NCBI GenBank assembly: GCA_025517525.1
Contig: JAOPJZ010000017.1
Location: 1 to 64,000, forward strand
DNA: 64,000 nt
Reading direction: 5' to 3'
Source of the DNA: Natronosalvus hydrolyticus
GTDB lineage: Archaea > Halobacteriota > Halobacteria > Halobacteriales > Natrialbaceae
Below, in pieces: positions 48,953 through 56,584 of this stretch. Below the pieces are notes generated by a model. It was not told the origin of the DNA. It saw nothing but the letters and a program-made list of their open reading frames with translations, and did no database searches. Position 1 is the first letter of the stretch. Every line of letters begins with the position of its first letter. Position numbers and translations under genes: made by a program.

Positions 48953-50311
48953 ATGGATGAACTGGAGTTGAAAGGGGAGTGGTGGTTGAAAGAGATGGCC
49001 GAAGACAGCGACGATATCATACCGGATGATGCTGTTGCTGGAACACTTTCGTTCTCTCCAGAAACCGGTGGCAACCTTGAGCTTATTGGAGGTTTTTACC
49101 ACCCTTTCGAACTCTTCAAAGACGATGATGAGGATACGAATGGGCCTGTGACCATTCACGGGGTTTCTACAGACGGCGAGTACGTGTCCTTGCTTGATTG
49201 TATGTACACCAATGGTGGTGCAAACAGTAAAGACATCACCTTTAGAACCGAGACATACGAAATCGGTCAGATCATTAGAGGTGGCTTCGTGGACAAGAAC
49301 ACCCGGTACTGGAAATGCTCTTTCTCTTTCGACAACCTGGATAAATGGACCGGGCTTAGAACCGTAGCAGTCCCCGGTGACTTCGATGTTGCACCCGGAC
49401 CATCACTCACTGCAGAAGCCTCCACAGATGAAGCAGATATCATCTTAAACGTCCATGAGGACATCCACTACCCCGTAGGAACACCGGTCGGACGAGTATA
49501 CTTCACCGTATATGTAGATCAACCGTTGACACAGAAGGAATTCTCTTCCCGATACATCCGACCGTTACAAAACCTGGTAACCCTTGGTGTCGGTGAACCG
49601 GTGTTCCCCACATTTCTAAACCTGTACTCGGAAAGATACGGCCCCTACGAATCCCAGCACAAAGCCACTCACAGAGTGTCTTATTACCGTGAACAGGAGG
49701 ACATCTCATCTCAACAAATGGACTTTACATTGCAGGATCTCGATTTCGAAACTTCAGTGAAGCAGTGGCACACACACTACAACGATGTAAAACGGCTTCA
49801 CCACAACTATTTTGGAACCGAGTACAACGATAAAATGTACGTCAGAACCCAGTTCTTCTCTCTAATGTCTGCTCTCGAGGCGTACCATCGTGCAGCGTTT
49901 CCGGACCGGCAGAAGATCATGACAAAATCCGTGTTTGACCGGTTCAAATCAACCTTGTTCCCGAGAATTCCTTCGGTCGCTGCTCGCGAACGGATAGAGA
50001 ACTTGGTCAACAGTATCGGGAACGAGCCCTCGATTGGTGACCGGCTTTTAGATATCACAGGTCGACACGAATCGGTATTTCCCAGAGAGTATGATATAGA
50101 ATCGAATCTCAGCACCATCAAGAAAATACGCCACAACATTGTGCACAGCTTGTCTGAAGAATATACGACTACCGAAATCGCTGAGGCAAAAATCCTGCTA
50201 AGAATCGTTGTTCTTGCCGTTCTGCTTGATACTGTTGGACTGGACGATGCTAAGTCCCGTGAGATTTTGAAAGAAGAATACGAGAGTGCAGACAGGATTG
50301 TCCCATTATGA
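48953..50311 (+). CDS. ApeA-like HEPN defence protein
   Basis: 452 residues. The N-terminal half starts ELKGEWWLKEMAEDSDDIIP and has beta strands with GTLSFSPETGGNLELIGGF, the pattern of ApeA N-terminal domains. The C-terminal helical domain has KKIRHNIVHSL (R-x4-H) near residue 392, the HEPN nuclease motif. ApeA-type proteins are abortive-infection nucleases that cut RNA upon phage infection. ATG start; the neighbouring DUF4238 gene suggests a defence pocket. Confidence 0.75.
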   Translation: MDELELKGEWWLKEMAEDSDDIIPDDAVAGTLSFSPETGGNLELIGGFYHPFELFKDDDEDTNGPVTIHGVSTDGEYVSLLDCMYTNGGANSKDITFRTETYEIGQIIRGGFVDKNTRYWKCSFSFDNLDKWTGLRTVAVPGDFDVAPGPSLTAEASTDEADIILNVHEDIHYPVGTPVGRVYFTVYVDQPLTQKEFSSRYIRPLQNLVTLGVGEPVFPTFLNLYSERYGPYESQHKATHRVSYYREQEDISSQQMDFTLQDLDFETSVKQWHTHYNDVKRLHHNYFGTEYNDKMYVRTQFFSLMSALEAYHRAAFPDRQKIMTKSVFDRFKSTLFPRIPSVAARERIENLVNSIGNEPSIGDRLLDITGRHESVFPREYDIESNLSTIKKIRHNIVHSLSEEYTTTEIAEAKILLRIVVLAVLLDTVGLDDAKSREILKEEYESADRIVPL

Positions 50312-50318
50312 TCTGTTC

Positions 50319-50675
50319 TCAGAGGGTGTCGTTTTCTCCTGGTTCGAGCATTTCTGACACCGGTTCCAGTCCATAGTCCTCCCTTGCACGTTCTACGTTC
50401 CCTAAGCTGGTGGAAGGTGCCTTACTGAGCAAGAGGGATTTCTTGGCTTCAAAGTACAAGTCCTCGGGGATCTCGTACCTGTCCAACACCGATTCTATGA
50501 CTTCCTCTTGCGTGTCTGCATCCAAGTAGTGTTGTAGATACAAGGGTGGTTCATCGTCCCCTGCGGGTTCGTCTACCTCGTTGAGATCGATTCCGGGCGT
50601 GGCTTCGTGGTAGAGTTCGTTTAGTGCTTCGTCGTATGCCTGCGACCACTCCTCGCTCAACTGGTTACGATCCAC
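50319..50675 (-). CDS. hypothetical acidic protein
   Basis: 118 residues, helical, with YDEALNELYHEATPGIDLNE and YLQHYLDADTQEEVIESVLD. GTG start 15 bases from GGTGATGCC. Its start region VDRNQLSEEWSQAYDEALNE resembles VDRNQLIDDLSLYLNDYHED of the gene at 55050, suggesting a shared motif. Convergent with the ApeA-like gene. Function unknown. Confidence 0.55.
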   Translation of the reverse strand: MDRNQLSEEWSQAYDEALNELYHEATPGIDLNEVDEPAGDDEPPLYLQHYLDADTQEEVIESVLDRYEIPEDLYFEAKKSLLLSKAPSTSLGNVERAREDYGLEPVSEMLEPGENDTL

Positions 50676-50684
50676 TACCTGGCA

Positions 50685-50768
50685 TCACCCTCTTGGTTTG
50701 GCGTGCTTGTTGCATAGTCCATAGAAAGTGTATTTCTCACAACCTTTTTTACAACATTTCCTCGCAAT
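50685..50768 (-). CDS. 27-residue zinc-knuckle peptide, possible ATT start
   Basis: Sequence contains CCKKGCEKYTFYGLCNKHAK, the C-x3-GC...GLC-x2-H arrangement typical of treble-clef-like zinc modules in phage proteins, here as nearly the whole protein. The frame begins at ATT (50768), 11 bases from GGTGATC, within the end of the upstream gene; no ATG, GTG or TTG occurs in it. It lies between two coupled genes. Being a real tiny protein is inferred from the complete motif and junction context. Confidence 0.45.
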   Translation of the reverse strand: MARKCCKKGCEKYTFYGLCNKHAKPRG

Positions 50769-51078
50769 CGGGATCACCGTTTTTTGTTCTGGTCAAAGGG
50801 TTCGGAATCCGCTTCTTCAGATAGTGCGATAGGGCGTGTAGAAGCAGTCGTGACCCTGATTTCGTAACGTACTGGTGCTCTATACAGACCCAATATTCTT
50901 GTTCCCAACCTAACGGTCTGAACCAACGTCGCCACACAGCTCTCAGTCTACCGTATTTCGCTGCGTAGCCTCGCCAATCGTCGATAGTTAGTGTGTGCTT
51001 CTGGAACTGTACATTGTCGTCCGCTTTTTCAGCCTCTTCCAGAATCTCCTCACGAACTTCACTTACTGGTGGAACCAC
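50749..51078 (-). CDS. hypothetical protein
   Basis: 109 residues from the GTG at 51078, 15 bases from GGTGATACC; the frame is open further upstream. Helical N-terminus (SEVREEILEEAEKADDNVQF), then KHTLTIDDWRGYAAKYGRLR, WFRPLGWEQEYWVCIEHQYV and a basic helix HALSHYLKKRIPNPL. No family recognised. Confidence 0.55.
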   Translation of the reverse strand: MVPPVSEVREEILEEAEKADDNVQFQKHTLTIDDWRGYAAKYGRLRAVWRRWFRPLGWEQEYWVCIEHQYVTKSGSRLLLHALSHYLKKRIPNPLTRTKNGDPDCEEML

Positions 51079-51535
51079 TACTGGTATCACCTTTGTAGTA
51101 TCGAGCGTAATACAACATTGCAAGTCCAGCTGCAAGACCGGATATTACAACCAGTGCGTTCAGTGGCCAGGAGACTTGAGCTGCCAGCATCAAACCAGTA
51201 CCAATATACATACCACCAACAAGTGCAAAAAGCAGTCGCAACCGGAGAGTAGCGTTCGGGAAATTGGCGTAGTCTGTGATCGGTGATGGGTTCTCTTTCT
51301 CCCAGTTTCCTCCTAAGAGGAAGGCGTTCAATAGGTACAGGGCCTTGGTTTCTTCGAAGTAGTCTTGTTGGTCGAGCTTCTCTAACGGGAGTTCTACTAC
51401 GTCCCCGTTCTCGACCTTGGTGTTTGCTTCGAACCACTCGTAGAAACCGGCCAAGTCGTCCAGTCCGCGGTTCCGCAACATCTTGCAATGTTCTTCCGTA
51501 CTGCCAAGACCTCCTACTCTGTCGTCTTCACCCAC
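51059..51535 (-). CDS. membrane protein with soluble N-terminus
   Basis: 158 residues. N-terminal ~90 residues are soluble (KMLRNRGLDDLAGFYEWFEA), followed by two hydrophobic segments (LLFALVGGMYIGTGLMLAAQ and LNALVVISGLAAGLAMLYYA). GTG start; the end overlaps the gene downstream by 20 bases. No family recognised. Confidence 0.55.
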   Translation of the reverse strand: MGEDDRVGGLGSTEEHCKMLRNRGLDDLAGFYEWFEANTKVENGDVVELPLEKLDQQDYFEETKALYLLNAFLLGGNWEKENPSPITDYANFPNATLRLRLLFALVGGMYIGTGLMLAAQVSWPLNALVVISGLAAGLAMLYYARYYKGDTSSGSTSK

Positions 51536-51538
51536 TAT

Positions 51539-52021
51539 TCAAAGTACACCTCCGTCTTCGTCTGTTACTTCGATTTCTTGGAATCCGATTGGCACGACCA
51601 TGTGGTATTCTTCGTTGTTGGTTTGGACGATGTCGCCTACGCTCATGCTGCGCTCTCCGTGAATATATTGTGGAAGCTGCGTGTTGAGAAGTGGGTCGTA
51701 TTCGTGTTGGTTTCGGGCGTGGACTTCTGCCTCTCCCGGTGTATCGATGTACTGGTCGCACGGCTCACAATACATGAGATCCAGGTACTGCTGAGATTCG
51801 CGGCCGCTTCCCGTGTTCCAACCTGCCCATACCTTCTCCAAGGCTTCGGGTTCACCACTTTCTATGTCGATCTCTGCGACCTCCCGGTACAGTTCGTTGA
51901 ACTCGTCTTCGGTGAAGGATTCGGGAAGATCTTCGTCGACGTGCAATTCGTGGAACAACGTAGAAGCCGGGTCAAAGTTGTCCTCTTCTCGATCCCAGTT
52001 CAGGTAGTACAGCCGTCCCAC
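51539..52021 (-). CDS. plasmid-type small protein with C2H2 insert
   Basis: 160 residues. The first half (YYLNWDREEDNFDPASTLFH, GEPEALEKVWAGWNTGSGRE) and the last part (RSMSVGDIVQTNNEEYHMVV then IGFQEI) match a recurring small plasmid and phage protein pattern, S-M-S-V-G-D-I/V...G-F. Between them is CEPCDQYIDTPGEAEVHARN with a following H-x-H, giving a C2H2 finger inserted in the usual core. GTG start 15 bases from GGTGAGAATCGG. Function unknown. Confidence 0.6.
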   Translation of the reverse strand: MGRLYYLNWDREEDNFDPASTLFHELHVDEDLPESFTEDEFNELYREVAEIDIESGEPEALEKVWAGWNTGSGRESQQYLDLMYCEPCDQYIDTPGEAEVHARNQHEYDPLLNTQLPQYIHGERSMSVGDIVQTNNEEYHMVVPIGFQEIEVTDEDGGVL

Positions 52022-52371
52022 TACCGATTCTCACCTGTATGATCTCCGATTTCTCGGACTTTCTCTTTCAGACTTTCTAAAGTTTTGGCGAAGTCATAGT
52101 CTCGGGGCTTGACTTTTTGGTCGCAGTATCGGCATTTCTTGTATCTGAAGAACCATCTGAGAAAACCCTTCGTGGCATACCAGCTATCATAGTATCTGAG
52201 TTCAAAGTAGCTTGGTTTGTGTCTTCGACCTTTGTGGCCGCAGTATCCGAGTAGATCGATGATTTCGTAATTGACATACTCGATTATCTCTTCTATCTGC
52301 TTTTCTCGTAGCGGTGCCTCCACCAATTCAACCAGTTGCTCAGCTGTTTCATCAACAACGTCTTCACTCAC
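52021..52371 (-). CDS. zinc-binding protein
   Basis: 116 residues. LLGYCGHKGRRH and KKCRYCDQKVKPRD supply a C/H-rich metal site on either side of an aromatic stretch (FELRYYDSWYATKGFLRWFF). GTG start 15 bases from GGTGG; ends in HTGENR. Coupled at both ends. Function unknown. Confidence 0.55.
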   Translation of the reverse strand: MSEDVVDETAEQLVELVEAPLREKQIEEIIEYVNYEIIDLLGYCGHKGRRHKPSYFELRYYDSWYATKGFLRWFFRYKKCRYCDQKVKPRDYDFAKTLESLKEKVREIGDHTGENR

Positions 52372-52616
52372 TCCGAGACACCACCTTCGAGGATTTCTTT
52401 GATGTGGTTTTCAGCTGCTTCTTGGTCGTCTTCGAAGAATTCGCCGCATGTGCAGCCGTACTTGTTGGATGCGTATTCCATTTTGTACAGGCCTTCTCGT
52501 TTCAGGTAGGATGGTGACCACTCCTCTTCTTCGGGGTCGTAGTCTTTCACGTATTTCCGGAACGTGGGTTCATAGATCTCTAACCGGTGCAACTCGTCAT
52601 TGTCCTTTTCTAACAC
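52368..52616 (-). CDS. small zinc-finger-like protein
   Basis: 82 residues. The C-terminal half has KYGCTCGEFFEDDQEAAENH, a C-x-C-G... H half-finger pattern, repeated in form by 55819-56046 in the same archipelago. GTG start 15 bases from GGTGAGAATCGG, overlapping the upstream TAG. Function unknown. Confidence 0.55.
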   Translation of the reverse strand: MLEKDNDELHRLEIYEPTFRKYVKDYDPEEEEWSPSYLKREGLYKMEYASNKYGCTCGEFFEDDQEAAENHIKEILEGGVSE

Positions 52617-52945
52617 TACCGATTCTCACCCTTTGGTTCCGAGTTGAAGTCTGGAGTTGGATAGTCCGATTTTCCAGCCACTATTATGCCAGAGTCTGTT
52701 TCACCGCTTCTTGTGATGTAGAGATGAACAACGTTGTCTGAACCCTTAATTAAGTGTATATCCTTTTCATTCTGGGCTGTTATGCCGTCATCTACTGCTT
52801 CTGCTAACTCAATTGCTTCTTTCAACAGGTCAAAATCGATTCGAGCAGATATTCCTTCCTTCACGTTCTCGGCGATTAGCTCAACCAGGCCTACTGTATC
52901 CTCCTCGTTTGAGACTTTGATATCTACAAAGTCCTTACTCGCCAC
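52616..52945 (-). CDS. hypothetical protein
   Basis: 109 residues from the GTG at 52945 (14 bases from GGTGACAGTTCCG); a longer GTG frame starts 12 bases upstream. Sequence: VGLVELIAENVKEGISARID, EDTVGLV-like helix-strand patterns and HLYITRSGETDSGIIVAGKS. No family recognised. Ends in KGENR. Coupled with genes on both sides. Confidence 0.55.
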   Translation of the reverse strand: MASKDFVDIKVSNEEDTVGLVELIAENVKEGISARIDFDLLKEAIELAEAVDDGITAQNEKDIHLIKGSDNVVHLYITRSGETDSGIIVAGKSDYPTPDFNSEPKGENR

Positions 52946-53276
52946 CGGAACTGTCACCCTCTGGTAGTTCTACTGTGACGGGGTTTGTCTGGACTTCTCG
53001 GCAGGAGTCGGCTTCCCTCCAGTTCGGACTGAGTTTGTCTAAAAACTGTTCTACCTGTTCGCTCTCGGTGTCTGAGGTGGCGGTTTCTAACAGGTGTTCT
53101 ACTATGATCCAGCGTTCTTCTTCGGACAGGTGTACTGCCTTTGTGTCGAAGCTACCGGTGTTGAGAACTGCTACCTCCAAGTTTTCGTCTGCGTATTTAA
53201 CGGCGGGTAGGCTGATCCGTCCTCGCTGGTCTGCTTTTCGCTCAAAAATAGCGTTTTTAGGGATCTCGACGTTCAG
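52935..53276 (-). CDS. AbrB-like DNA-binding protein with CTG start
   Basis: About 113 residues. The first TTG (53180) cuts off 32 coding codons upstream which read NAIFERKADQRGRISLPAVK, the swapped-hairpin AbrB pattern (R-G-R-I-S-L-P-x-x-x-x-Y). The only start candidate is CTG at 53276, 12 bases from GGTGATC and just after an in-frame TGA. With CTG the protein has the DNA-binding hairpin and the acidic C-terminus (VTVELPEGDSSGGE). Transcriptional regulation is inferred. Confidence 0.55.
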   Translation of the reverse strand: MNVEIPKNAIFERKADQRGRISLPAVKYADENLEVAVLNTGSFDTKAVHLSEEERWIIVEHLLETATSDTESEQVEQFLDKLSPNWREADSCREVQTNPVTVELPEGDSSGGE

Positions 53277-53479
53277 CTCTGATCACCTTCGCTATACTCT
53301 TGGTCGATTCTTGCATGGAGTTTGTGTAAAAGAACCACAGCTTCTCTATAATTCAGGTTCTTCTTTTCCAATCCGATGACTACGTCTTCTTCGTATTCTT
53401 CTACTTTGTTCCAGTTGATGTCGTTAGAGCGATCTTGGTTCGCTACTCCTTTTTCGTCTTGTTTGGGTTGTGTTTCCAC
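53273..53479 (-). CDS. small helical protein
   Basis: 68 residues: charged N-terminus, then VIGLEKKNLNYREAVVLLHK and LHARIDQEY. GTG start with GGTGACAAAATC upstream. First gene of an operon driven by the TATA box at 53520-53535. Function unknown. Confidence 0.5.
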   Translation of the reverse strand: METQPKQDEKGVANQDRSNDINWNKVEEYEEDVVIGLEKKNLNYREAVVLLHKLHARIDQEYSEGDQS

Positions 53480-53519
53480 TGTGTGATTTTGTCACCTTGT
53501 AAAAGGATAATTGTCGGGG

Positions 53520-53535
53520 ATATTTTATATAACCT
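53520..53535 (-). promoter_or_regulatory. TATA box
   Basis: AGGTTATATAAAATAT on the minus strand, about 45 bases upstream of the first gene of this run. Confidence 0.65.
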
Positions 53536-53604
53536 GTCCCCCTCTCACTTCCGGTTCGAGGTTAGGACTTAACCCAATCCACCCGAAACTTTTCGTCTAA
53601 TAAC

Positions 53605-54801
53605 ATGCTCTCACCCGCTCTCGACGAAATTACTCTCGAAGAGATCCAGCTGCTAATCGAAGAGAGTACACCAGAACGGCAAGATCTCGAGTTCAAACGT
53701 CAACTCGATCCTACCAACAACAATCACAAAGACAAGTTCCTCGCAGAAATCACCTCTCTCGCCAATACCACCGGCGGTGATCTGCTTATCGGAGTGCCCG
53801 ACCCCGACGACGTCGACGACACAGAAAACACTGACCTGTTCTGGATCACAGACTACGAACCCGACGACTACAAACTCCGCTGGGAAAGCATCATCCGCAA
53901 CAACACACACCCCCGACTCTCCACCCACGAAATCCGCACAATACCCCGGTCAGAAGAAGACGAGGACGGGTTCATTACAATAGTACGGGTACAGCCAAGC
54001 ACACTCTCGCCTCACCGAGTAACTCGACAATCCAAGAAACCGTTCTACGCTCGGAACTCCGCCGGCAAATACGAACTCAACGTAGAACAACTACGAGAGA
54101 AATTCATCGAACAATACCATCTACGAGAAGATATAGAACAATTCCTCGCAGATCGGATCGCCAAAATCCGGGCAGGTGACGTACCCGTACCTTACGAAAC
54201 CGGCCCGGCCATGGTACTTCACGTAATCCCGGCCTCAGCGTTCACACTACGATCAGAAATCGATATCTCCTCCGACTCTGAAAACCATGGAGGGCTTCCA
54301 CTGCTACAAAGAGATCGAGGAGGACAGATGCTGGCATCCGCACGCCGAAACGTGGACGGAATCGTGAACTCCCACGATCTACTGCATACCGACCCAGAAA
54401 ACCTGAACTCTGAATACGTCCAATTGTACCGGGATGGCAGGATCGAAGCAGTCCACACGTTCCATTTCCGTAAAGACTTCAGCGACGATCAGATCGGGTT
54501 CTGGACGTTGTACGAGATACTTCACGACCGACTACCGGACTATTCCGGCTTTCTCTCCGTCCGTGAAATCAGCCTACCAGTTTTCATGTACCTCACCTTC
54601 ATCGACTTGGAAGGCTACGTATTAGCGTCTGATACGGTTCGTGACTCGAGAGAACTAGATAGGGATTTAGCAACACTGCCGCCTGTAACCCTTGAAACGT
54701 TCGATAAGGGTAGTAAAGAAGTGACGAACGAGTTTATGCGGAATATCTGGCATGCGTTCGGAGAAATGGGTGACCCGTTCGATCACTTCGACGAACCCTA
54801 A
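53605..54801 (+). CDS. AlbA_2 (Schlafen-type) ATP-binding domain protein
   Basis: 398 residues. The N-terminal ~130 residues are an AlbA_2/Schlafen-AlbA domain: ERQDLEFKRQLDPTNNNHKD, then ITSLANTTGGDLLIGVPDPD. The rest has FYARNSAGKYELNVEQLREK, RRNVDGIVNSHDLLHTDPEN and no known C-terminal domain. The family occurs in defence-associated and regulatory proteins of mobile elements. Leaderless-type ATG. It is the only plus-strand gene in the 50-57 kb minus-strand archipelago. Confidence 0.75.
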   Translation: MLSPALDEITLEEIQLLIEESTPERQDLEFKRQLDPTNNNHKDKFLAEITSLANTTGGDLLIGVPDPDDVDDTENTDLFWITDYEPDDYKLRWESIIRNNTHPRLSTHEIRTIPRSEEDEDGFITIVRVQPSTLSPHRVTRQSKKPFYARNSAGKYELNVEQLREKFIEQYHLREDIEQFLADRIAKIRAGDVPVPYETGPAMVLHVIPASAFTLRSEIDISSDSENHGGLPLLQRDRGGQMLASARRNVDGIVNSHDLLHTDPENLNSEYVQLYRDGRIEAVHTFHFRKDFSDDQIGFWTLYEILHDRLPDYSGFLSVREISLPVFMYLTFIDLEGYVLASDTVRDSRELDRDLATLPPVTLETFDKGSKEVTNEFMRNIWHAFGEMGDPFDHFDEP

Positions 54802-55049
54802 CCGGCACACTGCTGTAACGTGTTTTTCACGTCTTTCACGTATTGTCCGATCACGTCTCGTTCGAACACGGCGTGCGCCCGACCGTTAACGGTGAGGATG
54901 GCTGTGAATCCGGTAGTTCCGCTCCACACGTTCTCATACTCGGCATCAAAACCCGCCTTTCTAAGCTCCTGAGTGTACTCGTCGATGTCCTTCCAGTCTC
55001 CAGCTTCGACTTCCTCCACCGAAGGAATGGGAGTAGAGGTTTGACCCAT
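54798..55049 (-). CDS. small hypothetical protein
   Basis: 83 residues, ATG 16 bases from GGTGAGACC. Sequence: EEVEAGDWKDIDEYTQELRK then beta-rich FTAILTVNGRAHAVFERDVI and CAG at the end. Possibly a small alpha-beta fold. Its end overlaps the AlbA_2 gene by four bases on the other strand. Function unknown. Confidence 0.55.
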   Translation of the reverse strand: MGQTSTPIPSVEEVEAGDWKDIDEYTQELRKAGFDAEYENVWSGTTGFTAILTVNGRAHAVFERDVIGQYVKDVKNTLQQCAG

Positions 55050-55577
55050 CTATGAGGTCTCACCTTTCTCTACTGGTTCTAAGTGGATTTTGTAGGCGTT
55101 GATGTCTGAATTTCCTGATTGTTCTCGAACCGTGTCTCGTGCCTGTACTGCTTTCTCCTTGTTTCGGTAGACTCCGTTACGGTCTGCGTGTTCACCACAA
55201 AGAACAATCGGGTCGTGAAACCAGTTGGGTGGGTTGTCGTTGACAACCGCATAATAGGTCTGGTACTGGTGTTTCAGCTGTACTCGTTTCAGTGACTCGT
55301 TGGCTACTGCTTCCAGAAACTCCCAGTCTGTTAGCTGGTCTTCGTGGTAGTCGTTGAGGTACAGGCTTAGATCGTCGATCAACTGGTTTCGGTCTACTCC
55401 TCCGTTGTGGCTTTCACGGTAGCGTAATGGGATTTCCACCCATTTCTGCATCTGGTGTTTCCTATGTGCGTCTTTCAGGTCGGTAAGAGCGGATTCAAAA
55501 CTGATCTCGTTATCTCCGTAGTGTGCCAGAATCTCTTTCGCTCGGTCTTCAAATGCCTCGATTTCCTGTCTTCCCAT
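55050..55577 (-). CDS. hypothetical protein
   Basis: 175 residues, ATG 15 bases from GGTGAGACCAGC. Mostly helical with VDRNQLIDDLSLYLNDYHED, then an aromatic stretch HQYQTYYAVVNDNPPNWFHD and a basic C-terminal part with CGEHADRNGVYRNKEKAVQA. It shares a NQL helix with 50319-50675. Function unknown. Confidence 0.55.
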   Translation of the reverse strand: MGRQEIEAFEDRAKEILAHYGDNEISFESALTDLKDAHRKHQMQKWVEIPLRYRESHNGGVDRNQLIDDLSLYLNDYHEDQLTDWEFLEAVANESLKRVQLKHQYQTYYAVVNDNPPNWFHDPIVLCGEHADRNGVYRNKEKAVQARDTVREQSGNSDINAYKIHLEPVEKGETS

Positions 55578-55822
55578 TAGCTGGTCTCACCTGTGGCTAT
55601 TGTCTCCTGATCGGTGTCCACTATCTCGTATTCTTCTTCCGCTAACAATGAGGCGAAGCAGGTAGGGCAGTTGCCATGGTCTTCCCTGTCGTCTGGCGTG
55701 TGTTCTGCTATCTCTTTTTCTGCCTCTTCTCTGTTTTCTGCCATCCAGAAGGTGTTGGAGACTCTGTAGTTGCAGCAACTGGCTTTGACACCGTTCTTGT
55801 GGTGGAGTTTGAATACCTTCAC
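55577..55822 (-). CDS. zinc-type protein
   Basis: 81 residues from the GTG at 55822, 16 bases from GGTGAGAAGTCAG. A CCN stretch in KNGVKASCCNYRVSNTF and CPTCFASLLAEEEYEIVDTD later give metal-binding cysteines. Ends GETS; the next gene starts over that end. Function unknown. Confidence 0.55.
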   Translation of the reverse strand: MKVFKLHHKNGVKASCCNYRVSNTFWMAENREEAEKEIAEHTPDDREDHGNCPTCFASLLAEEEYEIVDTDQETIATGETS

Positions 55823-56046
55823 TCCTGACTTCTCACCTTCTGCAAATGGGATTTGGCTGATTCCTTTGTATCGAAGCACTTCCCGCACTCACACTCAAAG
55901 TAGCTTCTGTCGTGCTGGATCTCAGGGAGGTTGAGTGGCTTGGTTTCCTCAATGTCTCCGATTCGTAGTTCACCGTCCTCAAAGACTGTGGCTTCCTCCA
56001 CAAGCATCGGGCGGTAAGACCAGACACGGTGGACTGTGGCCGTCAC
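55819..56046 (-). CDS. C2H2-like zinc-finger protein
   Basis: 75 residues. YFECECGKCFDTKESAKSHL carries C-x-C...C and a histidine, a finger-like motif; strands and an acidic helix precede it. GTG start 12 bases from GGTGAAAAGC. Coupled at both ends. Function unknown. Confidence 0.55.
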   Translation of the reverse strand: MTATVHRVWSYRPMLVEEATVFEDGELRIGDIEETKPLNLPEIQHDRSYFECECGKCFDTKESAKSHLQKVRSQE

Positions 56047-56327
56047 TGCTTTTCACCTACTGCGAAGTGGTCAAGGATTTCATCGGCTGGAATCTCTTCC
56101 AGTTTGTTGTAGAATTGTCTGGCTTCTTCCTCCGTATTGTATTCTGAGCAAGTGTAGCCGACTGATCCGCCGAACACGCCCCAGTTCCCTTCGATTTCAC
56201 CGTTTTTCAGAAGTGGGCTGTACTCGACTCGGTACTTGTATCGTTCCTTGACGTAGATGAGACGAACGGCCAATCCCTTATCCTCGAACCTTTGAGGTTC
56301 CTCCAGTATCTCACCATCAGATTCCAC
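56043..56327 (-). CDS. hypothetical protein
   Basis: 94 residues. Strand-rich N-terminus (AVRLIYVKERYKYRVEYSPL), then GNWGVFGGSVGYTCSEYNTE and a helical end. Pattern resembles a small beta-barrel or wing. GTG start in GGTGAACCAGTAGTG; ends in VGEKQ. No family recognised. Confidence 0.55.
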   Translation of the reverse strand: MESDGEILEEPQRFEDKGLAVRLIYVKERYKYRVEYSPLLKNGEIEGNWGVFGGSVGYTCSEYNTEEEARQFYNKLEEIPADEILDHFAVGEKQ

Positions 56328-56584
56328 TACTGGTTCACCCCTGTTTGCTCGGCTAATTCTTCCTCGAATTGATGGATAAAACTGAAGGCTCCTGCTGCGA
56401 TTTTCCTTGCGTTTTTCTCTGTTAGTTCTAAACCATACGCCTTTGCTATCTCTTTAAGATTGGCAGTAGCTCCTATAGGCAAGATATAGTGATCTTCGGG
56501 ATGGTAGTTCTCGACAATTTCTCGGTGCAGAGGTTCAATCTCTTCAAGTGCATCGAGTATTTTCTCTTTCACCTTCTCTTCCAC
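56327..56584 (-). CDS. small helical protein
   Basis: 85 residues, helical throughout (EEKVKEKILDALEEIEPLHR, ENARKIAAGAFSFIHQFEEE). GTG start 15 bases from GGTGAGAACCAG; start overlaps the upstream gene by 41 bases. Function unknown. Confidence 0.55.
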   Translation of the reverse strand: MEEKVKEKILDALEEIEPLHREIVENYHPEDHYILPIGATANLKEIAKAYGLELTEKNARKIAAGAFSFIHQFEEELAEQTGVNQ

